64,000 nucleotides of DNA, taken from NCBI GenBank assembly GCA_945859605.1, contig OX243815.1:45821619-45885618 (forward strand), in the 5' to 3' direction. Origin of the DNA: Lumbricus rubellus (taxonomy: Eukaryota; Annelida; Clitellata; Crassiclitellata; Lumbricidae). The position numbers and the translations under genes were made by a program. This document shows positions 22,458 to 34,812 of this stretch, piece by piece (the stretch's first letter is position 1; the number at the start of each line of letters is the position of its first letter). Below the pieces are notes generated by a model. It worked only from the letters and a program-made list of their open reading frames with translations, was not told the origin of the DNA and did not search any database.

Positions 22458-25044
22458 TCTGCACCCAACTGGCATTCTACTTGATCACTAGAAATGTTCA
22501 CAACCGCCGCACGAAATAAAATTTGTCAAATTTAGACACCTTTAAGAAGTTGCGTAAAAGTTCTATATATCTGCGACTCTTAATTGACTACTGCGTTCAA
22601 ACCATGACTTTGTTTTGTGATTTTGAGTTTTGGCGATTCATCACTGCTTGTAAGCTTATAATTATAATTATATGTTCCCCAGGAATGTCAGAAGAACCAA
22701 GTCTAGAAGAGCGCAGCGATCGACGACCTGATTGGTTGGATAAGGGGAACACAGAGCTCCCTAATTTATGCATGCATGCATTTAAGAGAGCAGTTGAGAA
22801 CGGCAATGAAAGAGGTCAAAGTGGAGGGTAAAGGTCAAGAGCGGGTGACTTTCCATCACGTGACCATGTTCACCACCATCAAATGGCATCAATAAATTCT
22901 TGTTTAAGGTAAAGTTGGTCCTTCATCTAGATTATTAGAGCCTGACTATCAATCTGCACGAGTATATCCGCATTGAAATCGAAGATGCGACGGAGCTAGA
23001 GGTCCATATTCGTGCAGTAGGTGGTGCATGGCAGCTAGTTCGAGGTGGTTGATGCCCTATATCCCGTGAAGGTAGGCCTACACGCCTATTTGAATTGGAC
23101 CAGAGACATCCGCGACTAACGTAGGCTACCTAGAGTTGACAGATTTCGGAAAGGCTTGGTCGCGAATCATATAATAAAAAAGTAGCCCAAAAGTCGCTAT
23201 GTGAGCCGCTGAATGAATAATTCACATTTTTCATTGCTATACGCACTTTATTGGTGTCGTTAGTGACGTCACAAGACACGTGACGAAACCATCGACGTAA
23301 AAATTTAGATGGCACACTGCGTAGTTCTTACTTCTTACCGTAGACAAGTCCATATGCCATTCAGCATGTATTTACTAATAATTAAGATAGCAACACAAAC
23401 ATATAAATGATAGGCCAAGCTAGTAAAGGTAACCTAGTCAAACAATGAGAATTCACAATGTCGCCGTTGCGACCGCGGGAAAATTCAAAAGGAGCCCAAA
23501 AAATCGCGAGGTTGCGAACATGAAATTTTTCAGTCGTAGGCTAAGCGCGTTAAAAAGTAGCCCAACTCGCACTTTTCGCGACCTGGCAATCCTGACACAA
23601 AGTTGAAATTCAATGAACGCAATTTTCTGTGTCAGTTTATGAACGGATTTGCTGAAAATAGATTTGTCTATCTCTGAAGACAGGTAGAGTTATGCAGCTA
23701 TCGTTGTGTGCACTTCAGACCGAGGTTAATCTCAGCACCGATTAGATAAAGTGTACGCTCGAGTAGGCCTAGTAGAATACTTGAATAGCTTGCGAAGACA
23801 ATGGTTATCCTTGGTGCAAAACATGAATAAACACGAAAGTACTCGAGTATGAGACGATCTACTCTAGCAGTCGATATCAGGGCGTCGCTTCAATACCAGA
23901 GGAGCCCGAAGAAATTTTTGCTGAAGGGGCAAAGCAAAATGGTCACGGTCAAGTATTTATGGCAAGAGCGTGAAACTGCAAGACAGGAAGTTAAGAACAT
24001 ACATGTAGACATAGGTGTTTTCGTTGATATTTTAAGATGTCAATTTTTCAATTTCACTTAGTGTAGACCTATCAATATCATTAAATTTTTAGTAATTTAG
24101 TGCGAGGACATTTTTGAAACCAAGATGCATACCCGGTAATTGGTTTTAAAATATGTCGGCTTTCCAGGAGGCAAGTGTCCCTCTAAACACCTTATGCGCG
24201 GGATCCCATGTTCAAACACAATAACCTATTTATCGCATACATTATTTTGATTTCAATGCGTGATTCACGCATTCATTTTATTCATTCCGAAAATGTATAG
24301 GGCCTACAGCGCTCCTAAAAATAGTCAAGAAGCTACTCAGAACGCAACGTTAGACGATTTTCCTGTTTTCGAATTGGGTGTCATCGTATGTGTCCTCCAA
24401 CCGGCATCATCTGTGGTTTTGTCGGGTGGTTCTTCCCCTCCCCCGTCTTTTTGAGTGGGCACCACCCTATTCTAGTCCCCATGTGTACTGACATAGTTAA
24501 CCTAGAGTTAGCCTACGTTATCTGATTTGACCCATTACCAATGCAGAACTATTATTTTATGAGTTTAGCCTATATATGTTAATATGTTCATTGTTCAACT
24601 CACTCCATGGAATAAAATAAGTCTTTATTTGCGAATTGCCAGAACTAATTCTGTGACTTGGCAATCGTGTTCATTGGAAAATTTCCGAAATGGAAAACTC
24701 CCATGAAATTTTCTCCTGGCTAAGTCCCTGCCACCACCAGTAAGCGTACCGGTATGCACTCCTAGAGGCACTTTGGCGAACACCTTAGCCAATAATTATA
24801 GGCCCAGTCTAGCTAATAGGTCTGTAACTACGCCAAGAAAGCTACACACTGAAGCTTTTATCTTCGTCTCTTAACACGTGTAGGTTTAGGCTACTCGAGT
24901 GGGCGTAGAAAGTCATCCGCATTTCTGGACTGAGAAAAAGTCAGTCTGCGTTTTCTCAGATGTGTGAAGGGAGGGGTAGTATTCGAGAATGGCAAGTGTA
25001 GGTCTATATATATGACGTCACCGGATGTGTTTGTTTGTGTGCGT
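22458..25044. other. Intergenic; no gene recognised
   Basis: No supported exon. Two blocks near 23150-23200 and 23480-23600 share AAAAAGTAGCCCAA and end in GACCTGGCAATCCTG, suggesting a degraded short transposon. Confidence 0.45.
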
Positions 25045-25249
25045 ACTTGTTATCGCGCCCCTTCAAGGTCTCTACTCAGAGGCGCTCCCGACTACAGCGC
25101 GGCCACTGCATCGGAGTTTAACGCTGAAGCGCTGAGCAATTACGAGTGAAGGACTTGCCCAAGGTCTCTACCCGGCGATTTGAGGTGGACTCGAACCTGC
25201 AACCATCCGGCTGCAAGGCAACGAACATAGCCACTACACCACCACGCCA
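25045..25249 (-). mobile_element. tRNA-derived SINE, full-length copy
   Basis: On the - strand: GGCGTGGTGGTGTAGTGGC (A box), GGTTCGAGTCC (B box), then the same body as 19030-19243, ending GGGGCGCGATAACAAG. The three best copies in the window all lie on the - strand. Confidence 0.88.
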
Positions 25250-25939
25250 TACGGTGACGACATTTCAATCAATCAATTTTATTGTAGCCATCAACCAATT
25301 AATCTCAGTAGCATGTTTCACGTAACAGGATGGCAACCATAAGGAAGACCCTAAGGGATGAATACCTCGCTAACAGGGACACCTATTTGCTATAACGCTG
25401 GTTACAGACGGCTACCATGCAGCATGACTTTAGAAAAGATTATGGCAATAAATGGCGAATCTCCTTGCTTTAAAAAATTATTGGTTCCCTTAAAGAATCC
25501 TGAATTCCACTTTAACACACCATAGACAGGCTATAGGCCTAGGCTACATGACATCATTGTGTCTAGCTGTGAATGCAGTTCTGTCAATCGCCGATATCCA
25601 CCGCACCTATTAGGCTATGTCCTCAAGTCGAAGTCAGTCGCTAAGATACCGACTGCTAGCGACTTCGTTCACATAAAACTCTGCCCAGTGCCCAGGCTAC
25701 CAATCTACCATATAGGCTGATAGGCTATAGCCCTATATATTATAGGTCTACAGTAGGCTAACTGTCACTGATGCGTTAAAATGACAATCGACAATGGCTC
25801 TAATATTACACGAATTCACTCCATATCATTAGTCCTATGCGCGCTTATCAATAAAGTATAAGTATTTATTGCCAGATTTCACGCATAATTATACTTTTAA
25901 AGTCTTGGACCTAGTAATATTATAGACCCTAGTTATGTA

Positions 25940-27009
25940 GATTCTAGGACGTTTCATACCAGGACGATTCATCCCCGGACGATTCATCCCGGACGATTCA
26001 TCCAGTGGACGTTTCATCCCCGGACGGTTCATCCCCGGACGGTTCATCCAGTGGACGGTTCATCCAGTGGACGGTTCATCCCAGGACGGTTCATCCAGTG
26101 GACGGTTCATCCCCGGACGGTTCATCCCCGGACGGTTCATCCCGGACAATAAATAGAGAGAATAATATGTTGCATTAGTCGAACCTCAAGTAGGTCCCGA
26201 TAATTTTTTACCATGAAAATGGTATTTTATTCCGGGCTTATCCCCCCTAGAACGTACTAGCCCGTTTTTATATTATATCTATTTTACTCCTAAATTAAAA
26301 AAGATTTTTATATAGATTTTATTGCATGTTTTATAGGCTTATGTTTTCTAATAATTTTTATGATCTCTATTTTATTCAAAATATATGAAACTATTTAGGC
26401 CTATATCTATTTAATCGCAGGTTCTACGGGCTTGTGTGTTCTTTTATGATAATTATGATTTAATTGCATGTTATATAGGCCTATGTGTTCTTATATGATA
26501 GCCTATCTATTTTATTCCAAGTATTTTTTGACTGTTTAGATCTATTAGAATTAGATTGATATTTTATAGGATTATGTGTTCTTTAGTACCTTAGGCTTTT
26601 GTCTTCTTTTATGATATTTAATTACTGTCGATTCATTCTGTTATATAGGCTCATGTGCTCTTAAAATGAAAGCTATTTTATTGCAAGTATTTTTGACTTT
26701 TTATATCTATTACAGTGGAAATTTTATAGGATTAAATTGTTTAAATTTCCGTCCATTGGGATGAAACGTCCTGGGATGAAACGTCCTGGGATGAAACGTC
26801 CATTGGGATGAAACGTCCGGGGGATGAAATGGCCTGGGATGAAACGTCCCCTGGATGAAACGTCCTGGGATGAAACGTCCGCTGGATGAAACGTCCACTG
26901 GATGAACCGTCCGGGGATGAACCGTCCGGGGATGAAACGTCCACTGGATGAATCGTCCGGGATGAACCGTCCGGGGATGAATCGTCCGAGGATGAAACGT
27001 CCGGATACC
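25940..27009. mobile_element. GGAC-array foldback element C (best preserved)
   Basis: Bracketed by an exact 8-bp duplication GTTATGTA (25932-25939 and 27010-27017). Ends read inward: GATTCTAGGACG and GGTATCCGGACG. The left arm (to about 26155) has 13 units of 14-16 bp, GGACGNTTCATCC with linker CC, C, CA or AGT. The right arm (about 26750-27005) has about 16 such units in inverse orientation. The order of linker types from the tip inward agrees between arms for the outer ten units. The spacer carries imperfect ~110-bp AT-rich repeats and a short palindrome ACCATGAAAATGGT. There is no transposase. Confidence 0.85.
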
Positions 27010-27017
27010 GTTATGTA

Positions 27018-29357
27018 ATAATGTATGTATACGCACTCTTAATGACGCGCGTGCCATCTCACGAGTGTTGCACGCTACTTACATTGTCACAAGTGTCACT
27101 AGTTTTCGTCGGCATTTCATTAGCGTGACTTTCTAAGTTCGATGGTCCGATGAAGCCTTTATCAAATCAAACATTCTTATCAAGAGTCCATATACTATCA
27201 AGAATTTTTATCCAGCCCATTAACGGGCTTAATTGATTCTCATTATCGCAAATCGTTACTGCTCGGTAGGATAAGCGTCTGGCCATAGCCTGTCCGATCT
27301 ATTATAGCACTTTGAGCAGATCAGGATTCTAATCTTGTTTGGCACACAACACACTCCTAAACTTGCAACCATATTTGGCGACATACCATGCAATCGTCAT
27401 TAAGCATTATGATAAGACCATCAAATTTTAAAAATGTTAAAGCTAAACTAGTCTATTGTTCAAAATTTTTAATTGTGTGCATTTTTAATGAATGAAAATG
27501 CTGACATTCAATGCTTTCTAGTTTCTAATTCGTCTAAAAGTCTAGATTCTAAACCAATTCTACAACTCTACGTAATTTCTACGACTCAGATTTACGTAGG
27601 CCTACGCTTGAAACTTAGTGCGTTGGTCTATGCCCTAGATCAAACAGTTAATAAGCTTAGGCTACGATTTTTCTCTTAGATTTTCCAACGATGATCCAAA
27701 GGTTTTGTAGGAATTGCAATAATAATTAGTCTAATCATTAGGCCTATAAGCCCTAACTTCCGCAGCTCTAGTAATGAGCTGATCAAATAATACTGTATGC
27801 CCATGTATGTTCAAGAAGTTATTGACAGCAATAATCACGACTGTTTAGAAAAGGTTATGAGCTATGACTTAAACCTAAATGCTTCCAGAGATAGTGCGTC
27901 CTGCAGATGGTCGAGATTCAAGAAGACTATTCCATCCGCTGGTTCCATGTAGTGTTCCATCTACTGGTTCCATGCAGTGGTTCCAATCAATGCTCAATCA
28001 TAATTTACAAATGTTGATGCTCCGCTGTTTATAACATGAATTTTAAAAATTTGCGAATACGCCTAAAATTAATGGGGAAAAGTAAATATTTCCCGTTAAG
28101 ACTATGACGCCCCACTTGACAGAGTTTCGCGGCCCACTTTCCCTACCGACAATTTTGGAAACGCTGTTGTAGAAGATCGCATGACTGATAGCAGATAATA
28201 ATTATTATTGTCAATGAAGAGAGCAGGTTTGTTTGAACAAGTCGTTAACGCATTATTGCTTCAGACAATCGATGTCCTGTAATATTGTAATGTAGCCTAC
28301 CGTATCATCTGTGTACACACTACACAGTGTACTTATGAACTTTGGAACGAGGGCAATATCAAACAAGGGATAGGCCTACCCACTCTATTGCTTTATAATT
28401 CTCTTATCTATAATTAATATAAAAAAATTCTTTACACGGCCATCAAGATTTATCTTTAATTGGTATCAGCTAGGGAGCATGGCCAAAAACTGGCCACACG
28501 ATATTAATTAAATGGCTGTATGTCTGTATTGAGGAAACTTAGGACTCTGTTATCATTTTAATTAGTGTTACACAATCAGACCCATTGTCCAGAGAATAAT
28601 GTAATTTTTATAACTTCTCTTGACTTGCGACAGTGCTACCATTATTCCATGAATAACGATTGGTATAGTCTAATCATAAATCACCATGTATGCCTGCTAT
28701 TGTTCTCCATTGTGTAAGGATGACCGCGCCCTCCCGCCCGCATATAGGCATTCCGTACCCGATTTCGTAGCATTGTCAGCCTTAAGCGCCTTTTCATTGG
28801 CCGATCCCTTATTATGAATAGTCATAGCCAGTGACATCATTAGGCGCGTTTTGTTTGCAGACTTTGCGATGGCAATATCAATAATCTTAGGCTATTATGT
28901 TTAATAACTCGCAGCCTTTGCGTCCATTAGGACTAGTAGGCCTATATGGCAGTTACCTGCCAAGATTTAAAATGTGCTTTAATAAATAGATAGCCTACAC
29001 CAAACAGTTTTGCATAATTATAATGGGATAAAGCTGCGTTGCGTGATTTATTATTGTGCGGATATGCTTTGTAATTAAACTGTTTTTAGCTCCATGTAGC
29101 CTATTGCAGGCTGTCTGTTCAGCTATTATAGTTAAGATTTATGTATTCTGTAATCTGAGCTCCTGCAAACTGTTTCAACTGTACTCCATTGCGGTCTTTA
29201 AACCAAATTGTTGAATAGACGAAAATTATTATTATACTGCCTCACCCGAAAATTTAAACACCCGAATTTAGTTTAATAATTGTATTTAAAATATAAGCAA
29301 CTGGCAGGTAGGTCAAGCTGTAACTGTTGGGACTTGGCTATGTCTGAATCGTCACAA
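27018..29357. other. Intergenic; no gene recognised
   Basis: No supported exon. A dispersed repeat at about 27870-27990 is related to 2076-2200; within it TTCCATCYRCTGGTTCCAT recurs in ~22-bp steps. Confidence 0.5.
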
Positions 29358-29365
29358 GTTGTGAT

Positions 29366-30129
29366 GGGTCTAGGACTTTACCCCCCGGCCCATTACCCCC
29401 CTGCCATTACCCCCCTGCCATTACCCCCGACCATTACCCCCGTAGGACATTACCCCCCTGCCATTACCCCCCGGTCGTTTACATTTTGCTCCAGTGTATG
29501 TATGTATGTATGTATGTATGTATGTATGTATGTATGTCTGTATGTATGTATGTATGTATGTATGTATGTATGTATGTATGCATGCATGTATGTATGTATG
29601 TATGTATGTATGTATGTATGTATATATATATATGTATGCATGTATGTATGTATGCATGTATGTATATATGTATGTGTGTATAAATATGTATGTAAGTATG
29701 CATGTTTATAAGTATGTATGTACGACGTTGTACGTATATGTATGTATGTAAGTATGTATGTAAGTATGCATGTATGTGAGTATGCATGTAAGTATGTGTG
29801 TAAGTGTGTATGTGAGTATGCAATTATGCATTTATACATACTTACATACATACATACATACATACTTATATACATACGCGCATGCATACTTACATACATG
29901 AATACATACATATTACATACATACATACAAAAATACGTACATACATGCATACATACATACATATATACATACGTACATACATACATACATACATACACTG
30001 GACCTAAATGTAAACGACCGGGGGGGTAATGGCAGGGGGGTAATGTCCTACGGGGGGTAATGGTCGGGGGGTAATGGCAGGGGGGTAATGGCAGGGGGGT
30101 AATGGGCCGGGGGGTAATGTCCGGATACC
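29366..30129. mobile_element. GGAC-array foldback element D
   Basis: Exact 8-bp duplication GTTGTGAT (29358-29365 and 30130-30137). Ends read inward: GGGTCTAGGAC and GGTATCCGGAC. The arms (29373-29495 and about 29995-30125) are mirror copies made of ATTACCCCCC units joined by GGCCC, TGCC, GACC or GTAGGAC. The spacer is (TATG)n on the left half and (CATA)n on the right half, so it is itself roughly inverted. Tyr/Met/Cys-rich open frames here are repeat translations. Confidence 0.85.
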
Positions 30130-30137
30130 GTTGTGAT

Positions 30138-32384
30138 TAGATGATTAGACTATAGGTTGCGGTCTGTCAACCGTATTGCTGAAGAAGGATAATATTATTT
30201 ATTGATGAGCAATGATAACAGAGTAACACTGATGTTTTTAGCAAATGCCTTTCAATTATGTAAAGCCAAAAGGCTACTTGCATTCATATTAATGCTTTTA
30301 TTGGTAGGCCTGCTTAGGCTATTCATAATTCAGCAGTAACGTTCACTCTTACAGGGCTGTTTTAAGGAATTTTTAGAACTGCACAACGCCACAACCCCTT
30401 CTTGCCTTTCCCATCATCCATGGTAAATTACTTTCAATGACCTTTTTGCTAGTTTTTAACTGTAGGCATACAGAAGTGTTTCTATATACAAATCTATTCC
30501 TCTCAGGAAGTCAGAACGTGGAATTAGAAGGTCTGTGAACGTGGATGCAAAGGGTTCTGATTCATGATTCAAAATAATCAAATTTGAACAATTTGAATGA
30601 AGATAACCGTCACATATCTTAATAAAACGTATTTAGGCCTATATGCAATTGCGGATAGACTACACATAGGTTTAAATTTAGGATGATTTTCACTATAACT
30701 GAGATTGACATGAACTACTGTACTTAAGCTCGAGATATTACTGGTTGTCGAACAGTAGGCATGGAAGATGAGACAGTTCACGAAAACTGTATAGACATAG
30801 TGCTTTTAAAGTTACAATTGGGAATGTGTGGAACACTGATTTCAACTGGCGCGAATTTAAGCTACTCAAGTCTAGTCAAATCTAATGTAATGACTTCTGT
30901 AGCGCAGGTTTGATTTTTGGTATCGCAGGAGGCGGTTGATTCAACGAAGCAGACGCCTGATGCATCACATAGGCCTAGCTGCTTTTGAGCACAGCGTATT
31001 ATTGAAACGATGAGTTGGTCGATGACATATTCGCTGGCACGCACGTAACAACGCGCAAATTTGCATTTTATTTTTGCTCTACTTACACACTTTCGATTAA
31101 TTCACTATCGAATGGAAACTCCTTATAACTTTAAGCGCACCGCAATCGACCATTTTCTCCCGTATGCCAACAACAGCAGCAACAACAGCGCACGAGAAGG
31201 CACGAAACACGTCATTGGTTATGAATATTCATAATCTGGAACCGGCCAATGAAAAAGCGTTATGGCCTGCAATGCTACCAAATCGGGTACGGAATGCCTA
31301 TATGCCTCCCGCCCCCATAAATTTAGAGTCCCCTCAAACAATTTTATAAACTCATTTACTGGTAGTTATCTTTAGCAATTCTGGCAGGTTGATATTTTCC
31401 CACTTACGGCAAGATGACAAGCATGTGTTCAGAGACTATGACAGTCTTACATGAGATAGAAGAGCACAATTATTTTGCAAAATTTAAAATAATGTATTTT
31501 TTCGTGAATGCTTAGGACCCTTAATTTTTTATCTAAAGATGCTACAACGTTATGTACCATCCGTGACCCTAAAGACAAAATGGGAAAATTGCCCAATCAC
31601 TTATTGATTCAGTCAATCAATCAAATCAATCAGATCAATCAATCGGCCATAGATTATTAATTAATTCACTTATCCACTCACTCATTCACCCACGCGTTTA
31701 TTAATTCATTCAGTCGCCTGTTCACTCTTGCAGTCATTTGATGATTAATTTAGTCATTCAATCACTCATTCAACCAGTCATTTAATTGCTCATTCATTCG
31801 TTAATTCACTGAGTCATTTATGACATCATTCATTAATTCACCAAGTCACCCGTTAAGTCATTTATTGTTCAATTCATGCATTCATTAATTCATTTGTTAA
31901 TTCACTCATTCAGTAGTGTATTCCTGAAGCAACCTTCAAGCCACTCACTAACAAGTGTAATATTCAGCTCATCTTAAACATAAAAATTAATGAATGACTT
32001 AATTAAAACAACACACAAGTCACTTCTGATGAACCAAAGCACAGAAAAAAAATGACAAAGAAACAAGGGAGAAAAGTTCAGACCACAACTCCAAGTTCAC
32101 TACACTGACTACAGGCACAAAACCACTAAAGGCAGGACCACAGCAAGCAATGGTGCATTCCGAGTATTGACAACTTGCTGCAAACATTTAACAACCTCTG
32201 TTCTGATAAAAAAGTCATATTTTTGCAGAAGTTCTGTGCATCAAACTCCCATTTGCAGAGGCTGTGACACAGAAGATGAATCACTTGAATCACTTTGTTA
32301 CAAATTGGAGAGCTCTATTTTTTCTATTTATATAATTTCCTAGTTACTATTCTAAAAGTAAATGAATAATTTTTTTATTTCTCA
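30138..32384. other. Intergenic; no gene recognised
   Basis: No supported exon. A degenerate ATTCATTC-type tetranucleotide field covers about 31600-31930. Confidence 0.5.
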
Positions 32385-32827
32385 GTTAGGCGTAGAAAAA
32401 TTTTTTTTGTGTTTCCGGTAACCCGACCGACCCATTTTTACGGCCGCGACCCGAATATTTTTGTAAAAAAATTTTATTAAAAAAAATATTTTTTTCCCCC
32501 AAAAATTTTTTTTTAAAAATTAATTTTTTTTTCAAAAAATATTTTTTTAACATTTGTATTGACATAACATAAGAGACGTCAACAAAATGAAATTAATAGG
32601 ACTGTTTTTAGAGCAGTTTTAGGTGCAGACAGTCGGGGAAATAGGCAGTTTATACTTGCTTAGAACACGTACTTTGTTTCAGCGTGCAAAAAAGACTAGT
32701 GGGGTATACTTTTTCGGATAGTCACTGCATAAAAATGTTTTACAAAATAAAAATATTTTCCGACCTACCTACCCAATTTTTTTTAGCTCTGTTACCGGAA
32801 ACACAACATTTTTTTTTAGGCCTTACC
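32385..32827. mobile_element. Short inverted-repeat transposon with GTGTTTCCGGTAAC arms
   Basis: Left end TAGGCGTAGAAAAA and right end (inward) TAAGGCCTAAAAAA, both followed by TGTGTTTCCGGTAAC. The interior is A/T homopolymer-rich. No target duplication is certain. It lies downstream of BBIP1. Confidence 0.65.
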
Positions 32828-32829
32828 GC

Positions 32830-33364
32830 TCTAAAATGTGATGAATAATTTTCTAGTTCTGTTATTTTTCAGTTCCACCTGCAAATGAAAATAAATAATT
32901 AACTTTCTCATTTCACAGTTCACCTTGCACATAAAACTGAATAAACTCTCTAGCTTTATCGTTTCTACTCGCAAATACAAATCACCAATTTTTCTATCTT
33001 CGTCATTTCTCAAATGTAAAATAATAATTTTTCTAATTCTGCAATTTATCAGTTTCCCCATGTAAACGAAAATGAGCAATATTCCTAGTTTGTCATTTTC
33101 TTCATAAACCACCAACCAATCATTGTCAAACAAAATTATTTTTTCCTAGTGTCTTTATTTCTATACAGGATCAGCCGATCAATTCCCTTTGCAAATGAAA
33201 ATATAAAACAATATTTCCAGTTTGTCATTTCTCGATAGCATCACCCTCCAATTCTCCTTCAAATTGAAAATGAACACCTTTCTAGGAATGCTACTTCTCA
33301 GTGACATCAACAGTTCCCATTGTAAATGCAAGCGAACAACAATATTTCCAGTTCCATCATTTCT
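32830..33364. repeat. Degenerate ~55-70 bp tandem repeat, probably BBIP1 3' UTR
   Basis: About nine imperfect units of the form TTTCTAGTTNTGTCATTTCT followed by CAGTTC, CACC-TGCAAATGAAAAT. The last one abuts the BBIP1 stop codon, so the transcript probably includes part of the array. Confidence 0.7.
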
Positions 33365-33637
33365 CTAAAGCGTCATCCGATTAACTTCCGTCGATTCTCC
33401 ATGTGGCGCCTCCGACCCTGATGTCGGATTCCCAAATCCGTCCATGAGTTGGTTCTGTGCTTCCAGTTCCTGTTGACGGACAAGGTCCTGCGCCTCGCTC
33501 TGCATCCGCTCCAGTTTCTCCAGCGTCACGGACTTGAGTGGAATGAGTTTCGGTTTGCAGAGGATGACACTCGGCAGATCCTCCTGGTAGAGCTCACCCT
33601 GCTTCGGCAGAACTTCTCTGATCTCCACACCACTCAT
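33365..33637 (-). CDS. bbip1: BBSome-interacting protein 1 (BBIP1/BBS18)
   Basis: BBIP1 is the smallest BBSome subunit and is needed for assembly of the complex that traffics membrane proteins into and out of cilia. The 90-residue product contains [16 protein letters not shown], then [13 protein letters not shown] and [21 protein letters not shown], collinear with the vertebrate protein from its first residues and of similar length (about 92 in human). The C-terminal 30 residues are not conserved. The start is the Met at 33637, which aligns with the family start. An acceptor (TTTTTCAG ending at 33654) lies 16 bp upstream, so a non-coding or short 5' exon is expected further upstream. Single coding exon, TAG at 33367-33365. 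Confidence 0.92.
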   Translation of the reverse strand: MSGVEIREVLPKQGELYQEDLPSVILCKPKLIPLKSVTLEKLERMQSEAQDLVRQQELEAQNQLMDGFGNPTSGSEAPHGESTEVNRMTL

Positions 33638-33659
33638 CGTTCGTCGGCGGTGGCTGAAA

Positions 33660-33910
33660 AAGTTTAAAATTCATCCTGAAATTTACTGTAAAAAGTTCAA
33701 AATTTAATCCTAAAATGAAATTTTAAAAGTTCAAAATATCATCTTAAAATGAACTTTAGAACTTTAGTTCAAAATGCATTCTTTAAAAAATCAACTTTAA
33801 AAAGTTCGCAATGCATTCTTAAAAGTAACTTCACAAATTTTAAAAAAGTTCAAAAATACACTGAAAATTAACTTTAAAAAGTTCTAAATGCATTCTAATA
33901 AATATAATGC
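33660..33910 (-). repeat. Degenerate tandem repeat upstream of BBIP1 exon
   Basis: Repeats of AAAAAGTTCAAAATGCATTC and TTAAAATGAACTTT in ~35-45 bp steps, in the intron just 5' of the BBIP1 coding exon. Confidence 0.75.
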
Positions 33911-34812
33911 AACCAGGATTTTACGAATCCTGGTTGCTGTGTTTACCAAAACAATCTAATTATTCCTTTATTGAAACAATCCGGTTGACAAACCGCAACC
34001 GGTTACAGAGCAGATTTATGCAATTGGAACAAATCATAAGAACACAAATCACAGAGAACATAAATATTAACTGTTAGCAGAAAAGACAGCCTGCAATCAG
34101 TGTTATTTTCGTGAACGAGAACGAAACGAGAACGAAAAAGAATAGGCAATCGTTCACGAGAACGAAAACTAGAAAGAAATTGTGAACTAAAACTGAATAA
34201 AAACGAAAAAAATCATTGTTGAACGAAATAAAAACGAGAACGATATTGAAATCCTGAACGAAAACTATAGAAAATGCAAGTACTTTGTTGGAATTTTCGA
34301 GCGCAAAGTAGTTGAACAATGGGCATAAATAGGACATAAATTACTGTCACCTACCCCTTCTCGTCTTTCTAGGCCACAAAGAAGCGATTGTTGGAAGGTT
34401 GCTCTTTCGACCGTCAATTCATTTTATGACTCGGCTTGCTGGTTCCTCTTTAATTAACCTCAGCCTTTGAAATGTCTATCTTATCTGCCTTATTGGTCCC
34501 TCATGCACCACACTTTAATTAGTAATTACATACTTGAATCTTTACTTCCAGGCTCGGATTAATCCCTTTTGGGCGAGGGGTCAGCCAATTGCACGCTTGA
34601 ATGGCTCCAGTTTAACATTACTATCGCTCTACCCCCACTTACTTAGAACCAAGTGGGAGAGGTTGATTCTTTCCATCTGAACTGTATAGGCTAATTTTAT
34701 GGCTTAGTTTCTAATTTCTGTTTACTTAACCTCATTCTTTCCAGTCGCTTTGCTCTCCCCCTCATTCACAACACTTGATTTCCAAACCTGCTGAACGTCA
34801 CTCACCTGTTAA

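Noticed and set aside
25940..26160. GGAC arrays as a CRISPR or telomere-like array
   Set aside because: No unique spacers; the array is part of an inverted-repeat element with target duplication.
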